A DNA stretch of 64,000 nt, taken from contig NZ_JARRAH010000001.1 in NCBI RefSeq assembly GCF_030553305.1, positions 1,984,001 through 2,048,000 on the forward strand. Direction: 5' to 3'. The notes under the pieces were generated by a model, which ran no database searches, had not been told where the DNA came from, and saw nothing but the letters and a program-made list of their open reading frames with translations. Positions 1 to 9,663 of the stretch are shown piece by piece. Each line of letters begins with the position of its first letter. Position 1 is the stretch's first letter. A program made the translations under genes and the position numbers. The DNA comes from Halomarina ordinaria. Lineage in GTDB: Archaea > Halobacteriota > Halobacteria > Halobacteriales > Haloarculaceae.

Positions 1-1408
<1,408 letters not shown>

Positions 1409-1594
1409 GGTCTCCCCCGAAGGGGAGGGTTAGGCGGGATGTACGAAATGTACATGTACTATCGATCGTTCGACGACAATCGGACCGACCGAGTGTCACC
1501 GAACTACCAGGGCTAACATCAGATCCCATCGTATACGGCGGACCGCAGGGGTGGAATCCTCATTTCCTTCGGACCTGAGTCAAGGCCGTTCGGG

Positions 1595-1603
1595 GTTATA
1601 AAC
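1595..1603 (-). promoter_or_regulatory. rRNA operon promoter, TATA element nearest 16S
   Basis: Reverse strand reads GTTTATAACCCCGAACGG. It has the same layout as the three upstream copies: a TATA element followed by C/G-rich bases and a GTTCGG- or CGAAC-type motif. It lies about 190 nt upstream of mature 16S. Tandem promoters in front of rRNA operons are well documented in haloarchaea. The TATA call is by eye. Confidence 0.65.
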
Positions 1604-1694
1604 CCATCGAACCTGCCTCGCAGGTCGCGACTGTGGGACGGATCCAACGTCCCACACTCACTGTGTGTCTGCATCCATTCCGAACACCCTATCA

Positions 1695-1702
1695 CACTTA
1701 AG
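1695..1702 (-). promoter_or_regulatory. rRNA operon promoter, second TATA element
   Basis: Reverse strand reads GCCCTTAAGTGTGATAGGG followed by GTTCGGAATG. It closely matches the copy at 1778-1785, and the two boxes are 83 bp apart. The shared GCCCTTA and GTTCGGA blocks support duplicated promoter units. Confidence 0.7.
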
Positions 1703-1777
1703 GGCGTCGGTCCGAGTTCGGCGCCGGAATCGCGTTCCCGCGCCGCCTCGCGTGTACTTCTTCCGAACGCCCTTAGA

Positions 1778-1785
1778 CATATAAG
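1778..1785 (-). promoter_or_regulatory. rRNA operon promoter, third TATA element
   Basis: Reverse strand reads GCCCTTATATGTCTAAGGGC followed by GTTCGGAAG. It is the best TATA match of the series (CTTATATG) and lies 95 bp downstream of the outermost copy. Confidence 0.72.
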
Positions 1786-1872
1786 GGCATCGGAGTCGGG
1801 GCGTCCCGGCCCGGGGTGAACCCGGCCGGGAGCGTCCCGCGCTTGTTCGCATTCCATTCGAGTGCAGCGCCC

Positions 1873-1880
1873 CACATAAG
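1873..1880 (-). promoter_or_regulatory. rRNA operon promoter, outermost recognised TATA element
   Basis: Reverse strand reads CGACGGCCTTATGTGGGGC. The CTTATGTG box matches the two boxes nearer 16S. The GTTCGGA block is less clear here. The rest of the gap between 16S and MC1 (1881-2123) holds no convincing gene. A further AT-rich stretch at 2052-2066 could be another promoter or the MC1 transcript end. Confidence 0.6.
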
Positions 1881-2123
1881 GCCGTCGAACCACCGGCGCT
1901 CCGTCAAGCGATTTCATGGGAACGGTGACTCACGGGAGGCGGTGACACTGGACTCGACGAGGATGTCGCGCGGGTGGAGACCGACTCGTCATCCCACGCG
2001 CGTGCGTGCGGTCCGGTCGGGTGAGTGCCGCGCACGCTCGGCTACGCACGCACAAAGTAAATACTGACTGACTCACCACTGTCGGACTGGTTCCCGGGCG
2101 GCTCAAAGAAGCGGTCGAGGGTC

Positions 2124-2438
2124 TCAGATGGTCTCGAGGTGTTCGATACCCCGCTTGGAGACGTTCGCCTTCGTGATGCGGTCGGGCATCCAGTCGGGCT
2201 TGTCGTCCGGGGCCGTCTCGCGCCACGCCCACCCCTCGTAGTGGTGGACCTTCTTCGTCCCTTTCTCCCGGAGCTTGAGTTCGGTCCGGTCGGCGTCACC
2301 CTCGCTGTCTGCGGGGTCGAGCCGGCGGGCCGCTTTCAGTGCCGCCTGTCGCGGCGTACGTCCGGAGAAGACGCTCGATTCGGAGCCGTTGTCGTCGCGG
2401 AGAGCGAAGTTTCGCTTCCCATCATCGCTACGTGCCAT
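2124..2438 (-). CDS. MC1-family non-histone chromosomal protein
   Basis: A 104-residue basic and acidic protein that bends and compacts DNA in the archaeal nucleoid. It carries the MC1 hallmarks in order: RNFALRDDNG near the N-terminus, VFSGRTPRQAALKAARRL in the middle, LREKGTKKVHHYEGW, and WMPDRITKANVSKRGIEHLE at the C-terminus. The ATG at 2438 was chosen because it begins MARSDDGKRNF, which fits the family. The longer frame to 2465 adds residues unlike MC1. A strong AT-rich TATA region at 2471-2487 would start transcription about 10 nt before this ATG, giving a nearly leaderless mRNA. It is divergent from the AbrB-like gene at 2616. MC1 is known from Methanosarcina and haloarchaea, and the family assignment is secure. 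Confidence 0.93.
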   Translation of the reverse strand: MARSDDGKRNFALRDDNGSESSVFSGRTPRQAALKAARRLDPADSEGDADRTELKLREKGTKKVHHYEGWAWRETAPDDKPDWMPDRITKANVSKRGIEHLETI

Positions 2439-2470
2439 GGTTTTCGAACCTCCATGCGAAAGCAAAACAC

Positions 2471-2487
2471 TATCATATATAACTATA
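2471..2487 (-). promoter_or_regulatory. TATA region of the MC1 gene
   Basis: Reverse strand GATATAGTTATATATGATA is the most AT-rich stretch in this neighbourhood. It is about 35-45 nt upstream of the MC1 start codon, the spacing expected for a short-leader haloarchaeal promoter. Confidence 0.6.
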
Positions 2488-2615
2488 TCCCCGAAATCGA
2501 GACACCACAGCCGATATGTTTATACGACAACAATCCTCGGTAGTAGCGAGCGGGACGCACCGGGCACGGCAAGGTTAAGTATGTCGTACGGCGAAGGGTG
2601 CCGTAAGATACCGCG

Positions 2616-2816
2616 ATGGTTCGAAAGAAGAAGCTCAGCCCGAGTGGCGCCAAAGACGAGAACGGCGAGTACCACAATGTGCACCTCAACCTGCACGAGG
2701 ACGAGCTGACCGTCGCCGGGATGGAGATCGGTGACGAGGTGTTCGTCCGCGTCCGCGACAACAAGATCATCATCCAGAAGGCGGACGCAAACGAGGAGAT
2801 AGAACACGAGTTCTGA
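2616..2816 (+). CDS. Small AbrB/SpoVT-like protein
   Basis: A 66-residue protein starting MVRKKKLSPSGAK. It has the loop-hinge-helix pattern of AbrB/MazE swapped-hairpin domains: a basic N-terminus, then a strand-rich stretch with VHLNLHEDELTVAGMEIGDE and VFVRVRDNKIIIQKA. Such domains bind DNA as dimers, so it may be a transcription factor or antitoxin-like protein. No toxin partner is visible. A TATA box (GGTTAAGTATG, 2573-2583) precedes the ATG by about 35 nt. It ends 3 nt before pyrD and is probably cotranscribed with it. The fold call is by motif and the function is unknown. Confidence 0.75.
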   Translation: MVRKKKLSPSGAKDENGEYHNVHLNLHEDELTVAGMEIGDEVFVRVRDNKIIIQKADANEEIEHEF

Positions 2817-2819
2817 CCC

Positions 2820-3872
2820 GTGGACCCCTACGCCGTCGCGAAGCCCCTCCTGTTCCGGCTTCCGGCAGAGACCGCACACACGACAGTACACACCGTCCTG
2901 CGCACCGCCCAGCGGACGCCCGCGATGGACGCGTGCGCGCGACGGCTCGTCGTCGACGACGAGCGCCTCGCAACCACCGCCTTCGACCTCGACTTCCCCT
3001 CACCGGTCGGCGTCGCGGCCGGCTTCGACAAGAACGCCGAGGTGCCGCGCGCGCTCGCTGCGCTCGGCTTCGGCCACGTCGAGGTCGGCGGTGTCACCGC
3101 ACGGGGCCAACCCGGTAACCCCCGTCCCCGGCTCTTTCGGCTCCCCGAGGACCGCGCGCTGGTCAACCGCATGGGGTTCAACAACGACGGCGCGGACGTC
3201 GTCGGCCCTCGCCTCGCGGCGACCGACGTCCCCGTCCCCGTGGGCGTCAACATCGGCAAGTCGAAGGTCACCCCCCTGTCGGAGGCGCCCGCCGACTACC
3301 GCGACACCTACGAGCGCTGTGCCGCGGGCGGGGACTACTTCGTCGTCAACGTCTCCAGCCCCAACACGCCCGGCCTGCGCGACCTCCAGAACCGCGAGCA
3401 CCTGGAGGGCATCCTCGAAGCGCTGACCGACGCGGGAGCGGCCCCGCTTCTGGTGAAACTCTCGCCCGACCTCACCGACGCCGCCACCGAGAGCGCGCTC
3501 GCCGTCGCCGGCGACTTCGACCTCGACGGCGTCATCACGACCAACACCACCACCCGCCGACCCGATACGCTCCGGGGGGTCAACCGCGCGGAGACGGGTG
3601 GCCTGTCGGGCAAGCCCATCGAGGCGCGCGCGACGCGCGCGGTGCGGTTCGTCGCCGAGCGAACCGACCTCCCCGTCGTCGGCGTCGGCGGCGTCTCGGA
3701 CGCCGAGGGCGCCTACGCCAAGATACGCGCCGGCGCGTCGCTCGTCCAGTTGTACACCGGCCTCGTCTACGAGGGGCCGACGCTCGCGCGCGATATCAAC
3801 AGGGAACTGCTCGACCTGCTCGAACGCGACGGGTTCAGTTCGGTCGAGGCCGCGGTCGGCGCCGACCTATAG
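2820..3872 (+). CDS. pyrD: Dihydroorotate dehydrogenase (quinone), class 2
   Basis: A 350-residue FMN enzyme that oxidises dihydroorotate to orotate in pyrimidine synthesis and passes electrons to membrane quinones. Visible motifs are VGVAAGFDKNAEV (FMN/orotate pocket, about residues 61-73), MGFNNDGADV, NVSSPNTPGLRDL (substrate loop with the class 2 catalytic serine), the strand VKLSPD, TNTTTRRPD, and the phosphate-binding pair GVGGVSDAEGAYAKIRAGAS and VQLYTG. The GTG start at 2820 is 3 nt after the AbrB-like stop, and the protein is of normal length. The next pyrimidine step, pyrE, is encoded elsewhere in this window at 15450 on the other strand. Confidence 0.95.
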   Translation: MDPYAVAKPLLFRLPAETAHTTVHTVLRTAQRTPAMDACARRLVVDDERLATTAFDLDFPSPVGVAAGFDKNAEVPRALAALGFGHVEVGGVTARGQPGNPRPRLFRLPEDRALVNRMGFNNDGADVVGPRLAATDVPVPVGVNIGKSKVTPLSEAPADYRDTYERCAAGGDYFVVNVSSPNTPGLRDLQNREHLEGILEALTDAGAAPLLVKLSPDLTDAATESALAVAGDFDLDGVITTNTTTRRPDTLRGVNRAETGGLSGKPIEARATRAVRFVAERTDLPVVGVGGVSDAEGAYAKIRAGASLVQLYTGLVYEGPTLARDINRELLDLLERDGFSSVEAAVGADL

Positions 3873-3907
3873 CGGGCGTCTCGTCCGTGCGAAGAAGGAG
3901 CCTGCCG

Positions 3908-5674
3908 TCACTCCAGCGTGCGAAGGTCGAACTCGAAGGCCGCGACGGGGACTTCGAGGTCGTGTTCGACGAGCACCGCCGGGTGGACCTCGCCGACGAC
4001 GCCCACCGACTCGCCGTCGAGGACCACCGCGGCGGTCCGACCGGGGATGAACGAGGGGTGGTCGGTCGCCGGCGTCTCCAGCTCGCAGTCGAACGCGGCG
4101 GCGAGCGCCTGGAGGCGGGCCTTCGCCGCCTCGTAGCCCGCGTCGGTGCGCGCGAGGACGGCCGCGACGGTCCGTCGTTCGTGGACCTTCGTCTCCTCGC
4201 GCTCGTCGACGCGCGCCGACAGGCCGATCTCCGCGAGGTCCTGTGGGTACGCGCGGTGCGTGTTGTTCTCGAGGACCATCATGAGCGAGGGGAGCGCCCA
4301 CGTGCGGACGACGGTGAAGTCCTCGCTGTACGGTTCGCCGATGGTCGCGGGGGGAGCCGCGCCGTAGGCGCCGCCCTCGGGGTCGAGACGCATCCGGTCG
4401 AAGCACGCCGCCTCGTTGGCGAGGTGGAAGTTCAGCATGTCCTCGAACCCGAGGCCGACGAGGACGTCGCGGGCGGCGTCTTCCAGTCGGGTCCCGGCCG
4501 TTCGTCCGCCGATGGTCCCGACGTCCGGGTAGCGCGGGTCGAGGTCGTTGAACCCGTAGGCCCGCCCGACGTCGTCCACGACGTCGACGGGGTGGAGCAC
4601 GTCGGTCCGGTAGGGCGGGACCGACACGTCGTACACCACGCCGTCGGCCGATTCCTCGACGTCCGCCGCCAGCCCCGAGCGTTCGAGCAGGTCGACGACC
4701 TCCTCCCGTTCGAACCCGACGCCGAGGAGGTGTTCGACGCGCTCGTGGGTGACGCGCTTGTGTTCGACCGCCAGGTCCGGCCGGACGAGCTCCCCGTCGG
4801 GGTACTCGACGCGGACCGACTCGACGCGGCCGCCGCGGGCGGCCAGCGCGTAGCAGATGATGGTACACATCTTGTCGATGGTCCACTGGTCGGTCCCGGT
4901 GAGTTCGATGAACACGTCGCGCGTCCCCTCGTCGACCTCCGTCCGGCGGCCGTTGATGACCGGCGGGAACGAGAACAGGCCGATGTCGTCGTAGATAGCG
5001 GGGTACGCCTCGTAGTCCGCGAGCAGCGGCCCGTAGGTCCGTCCGGTCGGGTGCTCCTCGATGACCTCGCCCGGCGTGCGGTCGGCGTCGTCGTCCAGCG
5101 GGACGAACCGGTCGCCGTCGGGCGCGATGCCGCGATAGGTGATGGTCTTCGGGGGCGCACTGGCCGCGCCGGCTCGCGGGTCGGACTCCGCCCCGTTCGC
5201 GCCCTCCGTGGCGGTCACCGCCGCGCGCCCCTTCAGCATCGTCAGGTCGTGGACGCCGATGGCGCCCTTCGCGCGCTTGCGACCCATCGTCCGGTGGAGT
5301 TTCTCCTGTAACTGGATGAGCGACTCCAGTTTCCCCTCGTCCATCGAGAGGCCGCGGACGATGGCGCCCGTCACGTAGGGGCGCTCCTCGGGGACGGACT
5401 CGTCCACCTCGATGACCCACTCGGGGTCGTTCGTCCGCGGGACGGACACCCCGCGCGCGTCGCCGTACTGGTAGCGCAGCGAGCGGGCCAGCCCCTCGAC
5501 CGAGAGGCGGTCGAGGCGGTCGGACTCGAACTCCAGTTTCGCCTTCCCGTCCTCGGTCTCGCCCTCGTACTCGACGCCGAGGTTGAACAGGTCCCACTCC
5601 AGTTCGTCGTCGCTCTTCTCCTCGTGCCCCGTGAGTTCCCGCAGTTCGTCGAAGTCGACGTCCACCGTGGGCAT
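3908..5674 (-). CDS. pheT: Phenylalanine--tRNA ligase beta subunit
   Basis: A 588-residue beta subunit of the heterotetrameric enzyme that charges tRNA-Phe. The archaeal layout is visible: N-terminal MPTVDVDFDELRELTG, a B3/B4-type editing region (about residues 90-280, with INGRRTEVDEGTRDVFIELT), B5 domains, and a catalytic-like core near GFEDMLNFHLANEAACFDRM. The C-terminus ends FEFDLRTLE. Its ATG overlaps the pheS stop codon by one base (TGATG), so the two subunits are translationally coupled. No odd features were noted. Confidence 0.96.
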   Translation of the reverse strand: MPTVDVDFDELRELTGHEEKSDDELEWDLFNLGVEYEGETEDGKAKLEFESDRLDRLSVEGLARSLRYQYGDARGVSVPRTNDPEWVIEVDESVPEERPYVTGAIVRGLSMDEGKLESLIQLQEKLHRTMGRKRAKGAIGVHDLTMLKGRAAVTATEGANGAESDPRAGAASAPPKTITYRGIAPDGDRFVPLDDDADRTPGEVIEEHPTGRTYGPLLADYEAYPAIYDDIGLFSFPPVINGRRTEVDEGTRDVFIELTGTDQWTIDKMCTIICYALAARGGRVESVRVEYPDGELVRPDLAVEHKRVTHERVEHLLGVGFEREEVVDLLERSGLAADVEESADGVVYDVSVPPYRTDVLHPVDVVDDVGRAYGFNDLDPRYPDVGTIGGRTAGTRLEDAARDVLVGLGFEDMLNFHLANEAACFDRMRLDPEGGAYGAAPPATIGEPYSEDFTVVRTWALPSLMMVLENNTHRAYPQDLAEIGLSARVDEREETKVHERRTVAAVLARTDAGYEAAKARLQALAAAFDCELETPATDHPSFIPGRTAAVVLDGESVGVVGEVHPAVLVEHDLEVPVAAFEFDLRTLE

Positions 5675-7185
5675 CAGTGCACCACCTCCACCGTCCGCAG
5701 GAGGTCGAGGTCACAGAGCGTCCCGTGCACGTCGCGGATGTCCTCGAAGCCGTACATGAGCATGAGCAGGCGTTCGAGCGCGAGGCCCCACGCCATCACG
5801 TCGCAGTCGATACCGAGCGGTTCGAGCACCTCCGGGCGGAAGATACCGGAGTTGCCGATCTCGATTATCTCGCCGGTCTCGGGGTGACGCCCGAACAGCT
5901 CGAAACTCGGCTCCGTGTAGGGGTTGTAGTGGGGTTTGAACTGGATGTCGGTGATGCCGAACTGGCTGTAGAACTCCTCGAAGGTCCCCATCAGGTCGCG
6001 CACCGAGAGGTCCTCCGCCATCACCCACCCCTCTATCTGGAAGAACTCGAGCAGGTGCGTCGCGTCGAGGGTGTCGTTGCGGTACACCTTCTCGACGGAG
6101 AAGTAGCGCTGAGGGGGTTCCAGGTCGCCGACGGCGTCGCCCGAGAGGTAGCGCATCGACAGCGAGGTGGTGTGTCCGCGGAGCGCGAGCGCGCGGGCGA
6201 ACTCCTCGTCCCACGGCGAGTGGTAGCCCTCGCCGTCCTCGCCGACGCCCTCCAGGTGCGCCCGGCGGACGCGCTCGACGAGGTCCTCGGGCAGGTGGTC
6301 GATACGTCTCGGGTCGGAGAGCGCGAAGCGGTCCCAGTGGGTGCGCGCCGGGTGGTCCTGGGGCATGAACAGCGCGTCGTTGATCCAGAAGTCGGCGTCG
6401 ACGTGCGGCCCCTCCATCTCCTGGAAGCCCATCCCGACGAGGACGTCCTTCACCCGGTTCGCGGTCTGGCGCAGGATGTGCTCGCGCCCGCCGTGGACCG
6501 TCTCGGCGTCCGCCTCGACGTTGTACTCGGTGAACTCCACGTCGCGCCACGCCCCGCTGGTGAGCAGGTCTGGCGTGAGCGCGCCGACGGTGTCGGCCAC
6601 CTCGACGCCCTCCATGAGCGCCGTCACGCCGGCGTCGGTGAGCGTCACCGAGCGCGCCGTCGACGCCTCGCGGCGGACCAGCCCGCGTCGCTCGAGCGCG
6701 TCGAGCGCGTCCTCTGGCGCGTCCGTCCCGTCGCCCGCCGCGACGGCGTCGAGCGCGGCCGCCTCCGCGTCGCTCTCGGGGTCCGCGTCCGGGGCGGCCT
6801 CGACCGCCCCGCTCTCGATGCGGCCGTAGCCCTTCCGGGCGAAGTTCGACAGGGCGATGTCGACCGCGGGGCCGTCGAGACCGGCCGCTCCGAGCAGTTC
6901 GCCCATCGAGACGGGGTCGTCGTCGGCCCCGGCGTCGACGGCGGCCCGGTAGAGGCGCACCTCCGGGAGGCCCGACTCGCGGTACTCCGCGCCCTCCTCG
7001 GTGAGCGAGACCGACTCGCGCTCCTCCTCCTCGACGTCGAGGAGGCCGTCGTCGGCCAGTTCGAACGCCGCCCGGGTGACGGCCGTCGGTGACTCGTCGA
7101 GGGCCGCCGCGAGGGCCTCGACCGTTCGTGATTCCGTCGCGCTCGCGGCCTCCAGGACCGCGGCTTGTGCCTGTGGTAATCGCAT
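5674..7185 (-). CDS. pheS: Phenylalanine--tRNA ligase alpha subunit
   Basis: A 503-residue catalytic alpha subunit. The N-terminal part (about 1-200) is made of winged-helix-like repeats, as in other archaeal and eukaryotic PheS. The class II catalytic core follows: motif 2 around RYFSVEKVYRNDTLD, FKPHYNPYTEPSFELF, and motif 3 as VMAWGLALERLLMLMYG. The ATG at 7185 (MRLPQAQAAVLEAAS) is chosen because it begins the conserved winged helix. The open frame runs upstream to 7440, but that part is low-complexity and unlike PheS. It is the first gene of the pheS-pheT operon, behind a 255-nt non-coding stretch. Confidence 0.96.
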   Translation of the reverse strand: MRLPQAQAAVLEAASATESRTVEALAAALDESPTAVTRAAFELADDGLLDVEEEERESVSLTEEGAEYRESGLPEVRLYRAAVDAGADDDPVSMGELLGAAGLDGPAVDIALSNFARKGYGRIESGAVEAAPDADPESDAEAAALDAVAAGDGTDAPEDALDALERRGLVRREASTARSVTLTDAGVTALMEGVEVADTVGALTPDLLTSGAWRDVEFTEYNVEADAETVHGGREHILRQTANRVKDVLVGMGFQEMEGPHVDADFWINDALFMPQDHPARTHWDRFALSDPRRIDHLPEDLVERVRRAHLEGVGEDGEGYHSPWDEEFARALALRGHTTSLSMRYLSGDAVGDLEPPQRYFSVEKVYRNDTLDATHLLEFFQIEGWVMAEDLSVRDLMGTFEEFYSQFGITDIQFKPHYNPYTEPSFELFGRHPETGEIIEIGNSGIFRPEVLEPLGIDCDVMAWGLALERLLMLMYGFEDIRDVHGTLCDLDLLRTVEVVH

Positions 7186-7440
7186 TGGTGTGGGTAGTTG
7201 CGTCCCGTTTCGTGGGGGTACGGGTATGCGTGCTGGTCGAGAGACGATGCGCGGCGACGTCGGTTTGTGCGGGCCGAACCGCGACGGACCCGGTCCTCCG
7301 ACGCCTACGCGCTGAAAAAGCCGAACCCCGCGCTGGGCGGCCGGCGTGCGACACTCCACGGCAGGGGTTCGGGTGCCATACCCGCCTCTGTTCCCGCCGG
7401 GAGCAAAAGGGTTCTGGAGCGCACGAGCGCCGCGCGCCAC
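7186..7440 (-). other. Non-coding upstream region of pheS
   Basis: 255 nt lie between the start codons' side of pheS and the stop of the FAD oxidoreductase. A TATA-like CTTTTTCA (reverse strand, 7312-7321) would give a leader of about 100 nt, unusually long for this group. Further upstream is a small hairpin CGGGT-ATGGC-ACCCG around 7375-7389. No tRNA or recognised riboswitch was found. The open frame through it is judged spurious. Confidence 0.4.
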
Positions 7441-8589
7441 TCAGGCGACGTTGCGCTCGACGAGCGTCTCCCCCGTCTCGAACCGGTCGCTCCCGAGCGC
7501 CCCGATATCGACCAGCGACGCCTCGCCGTCGAGACAGAGTTCCGCGACGAGACGGCCGGTCGCGGGCGCGTGCTGGAAGCCGTGACCCGAGAAGCCGGCG
7601 GCCGTCACCAGGCCCGGACGCGTCTCCTCGAGTATCGGGTGGTGGTCCGGCGTGACGGCGTACAGCCCCGCCCACCCGCGGACGATGCGCGTCTCCGGGC
7701 CGAAGTACGTGGTGTAGCTCGCCGCGCGCTCGACGGCCGTGGCCGCCCACTCGACGTCCATCGACGTGGCGTACCGCGAGGGGTCCACGTCCGGGTCCGC
7801 CTCGGCGAATCGCCCGCCGACGAGTGCCTGCCCGTCACGCTCGGGGCGGAAGTACGACCCCGTGTCGAGGTCGATGGTGAGCGGGAGGGCCTCGGGCATC
7901 GGCGGGTCGGGGGCCACGACGGCGAGCTGGCGACGACGGGGGGCGACCGGGAGCGAGACGTCGGCCAGCGCGGCCACCTCGCGCGCCCACGCGCCGGCCG
8001 CGTTCACGACGAAGTCCGCGTCGAGCGCCCCGTCGGGCGTCTCGACACCCGTCACCCCGCTCTCGTCCCGGCGAATCGCGGTCACCGGCGTCTTCGTTCG
8101 GAGCGTCGCTCCCGCTTCGCGGGCCGCCTCGGCGTACCCCTGGAGGGCGAGGTGCGGGTCGGCGACGCCGTCGGTCGGCGAGTAGGACCCGCCCTCGAAC
8201 GGCCCCGCGTCGACGCCCGGGCAGTGCTCGACGGCCGTCTCGGGGTCGACGAACTCGCTCGGCACACCTCGCTCACGCTGGAGGGCGACCGACTCGCGGA
8301 GCGTCCTCGCGGTCCTCGCCTCGCGGGCGAGGAAGAGGTAGCCGTGGCGGCGGTAGCCGATGTCGACGCCGAAGCGGTCCTCGAACTCCTCCCAGACGGC
8401 CATGCTCTCGACGGAGAGGTCGACGTTCACCGCCGTCGAGAACTGCGCCCGGATGCCGCCCGCCGCCCGGTCGGTACTCCCCGCACCGAGGTGGCCGCGC
8501 TCGCAGACCGTGACGGCGGCACCGCGCTCGGCGAGCGCGTACGCGCTCGACAGGCCGACGATGCCGCCGCCGATGACGACGACGTTCAC
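7441..8589 (-). CDS. FAD-dependent oxidoreductase of the D-amino acid/sarcosine oxidase (DAO) family
   Basis: A 382-residue flavoprotein. The N-terminal dinucleotide-binding motif VVVIGGGIVGLSSAYALAERG begins right after the start and is followed by CERGHLGAGSTDRAAGGIRAQF. Near the C-terminus, GWAGLYAVTPDHHPILEE and AAGFSGHGFQHAPATGRLVAEL are typical of glycine oxidase, sarcosine oxidase and DadA-like enzymes. The substrate cannot be told from sequence. The GTG at 8589 is chosen because it puts the nucleotide-binding strand at the N-terminus and has GGGAGGG just upstream. It is divergent from an ornithine cyclodeaminase homologue, which suggests amino acid catabolism. Confidence 0.85.
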   Translation of the reverse strand: MNVVVIGGGIVGLSSAYALAERGAAVTVCERGHLGAGSTDRAAGGIRAQFSTAVNVDLSVESMAVWEEFEDRFGVDIGYRRHGYLFLAREARTARTLRESVALQRERGVPSEFVDPETAVEHCPGVDAGPFEGGSYSPTDGVADPHLALQGYAEAAREAGATLRTKTPVTAIRRDESGVTGVETPDGALDADFVVNAAGAWAREVAALADVSLPVAPRRRQLAVVAPDPPMPEALPLTIDLDTGSYFRPERDGQALVGGRFAEADPDVDPSRYATSMDVEWAATAVERAASYTTYFGPETRIVRGWAGLYAVTPDHHPILEETRPGLVTAAGFSGHGFQHAPATGRLVAELCLDGEASLVDIGALGSDRFETGETLVERNVA

Positions 8590-8681
8590 GCCCTCCCCAC
8601 ACCGCCGCGACACATGAACGTTCTCGCCACCCTCCTCCAGCGGGCCCGAACGTTCACCTCCGCGACCGGCGAACCGCGGGC

Positions 8682-9650
8682 ATGGTCCGCATCCTCTCGG
8701 CCGACGAGGTCCGCTCGTTGCTCTCGCTGCCCGACCTCCTCGACGTGGTCGAGGACGCCTTCCGCAGGCAGGGTCGCGGCGCGGTCGAACGCCCACCTCG
8801 TCCGCACTTCCCGGTCGGGACCGGACTGGTAGACGCCCCCGGCACGGGGTTGACCATGCCCGCGTACCTCCACGGCGAGGCGACCTACGCGACGAAACTC
8901 GTCACCGTCCAGCCCGCGAACGCGGCGCGGGGACTCCCGACGACGCGCGCGCAGGTGGTCGTCACGGACGCCGAGACGGGCGAGTGCCTCGCCCTGCTCG
9001 CTGGAGAGCCGGTGACGAACGCCCGGACCGGCTGTATCGGCGGGACGGCGGTCCGCCACCTCGCGGCGACGCCCGTCCGACTGGGGCTGCTCGGGGCCGG
9101 CGCGCAGGCGCGCTGGCAGGCCCGGGCCGTCGACGCGGCCGTCCCTCTCGGTTCGGTGCGCGTCTACTCGCCGAGCGACTCCCGCGAGCGGTGCGCGGCG
9201 ACGCTCGACGCCGAACTCGGGGCCGACGTGCGGGCCGTCGACGCCCCCGAGGCGGCCGTCGCGGACGCCACCGTCGTCGTGACGGCCACCACCAGCGAGA
9301 CGCCCGTCTTCCCCGGGGCGGCGCTCGCCGATGGAACGCTCGTCGTCGCGGTGGGCGCGTACACGTCCGCGATGCGTGAACTCGACGGCGAGACCGTCGC
9401 CCGCGCGGCACGCGTGTTCGCCGACGTGCCCGAGGAGGCGGCGGACGTGGGCGACGTCGCCGACGCCGGTCTAAGCGAAGAAGACCTCCTCCCCCTCTCG
9501 GCCGTCTTCGAGGGGGAGGCGGGGCGAGCGCGCGAGGAGGAGGTGCTGGTCGTCGAGAGCGTCGGGTCGGCGGTACTCGACGCGGCGGCCGCCGGGATGG
9601 TGTACGAGCGCGCGCAGGAGGAGGGGGTTGGGACGGACGTCCCGCTGTGA
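8682..9650 (+). CDS. Ornithine cyclodeaminase/mu-crystallin family protein
   Basis: A 322-residue NAD(P)-dependent enzyme of the family that includes ornithine cyclodeaminase, archaeal alanine dehydrogenase and ketimine reductases. It starts MVRILSADEVRSLLSLPDLLD. It carries the family arginine region NARTGCIGGTAVRHLA and a Rossmann fold at GLLGAGAQARWQARAVDA, then VVVTATTSETPVFPG and VVAVGAYTSAMRELD. It is a paralogue of the gene at 43904. The reaction is undetermined. The divergent FAD oxidase suggests a shared amino acid pathway. Confidence 0.87.
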   Translation: MVRILSADEVRSLLSLPDLLDVVEDAFRRQGRGAVERPPRPHFPVGTGLVDAPGTGLTMPAYLHGEATYATKLVTVQPANAARGLPTTRAQVVVTDAETGECLALLAGEPVTNARTGCIGGTAVRHLAATPVRLGLLGAGAQARWQARAVDAAVPLGSVRVYSPSDSRERCAATLDAELGADVRAVDAPEAAVADATVVVTATTSETPVFPGAALADGTLVVAVGAYTSAMRELDGETVARAARVFADVPEEAADVGDVADAGLSEEDLLPLSAVFEGEAGRAREEEVLVVESVGSAVLDAAAAGMVYERAQEEGVGTDVPL

Positions 9651-9663
9651 GGGACCGACCGCA

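Noticed and set aside
7363-7395. tRNA T-arm-like GGGGTTCGGGTGCC upstream of pheS
   Set aside because: No matching acceptor, D or anticodon arms at tRNA distances on either strand.
7198-8832. 544-codon plus-strand frame
   Set aside because: Antisense to the FAD oxidoreductase. The latter has a glycine-rich FAD motif and a good start.
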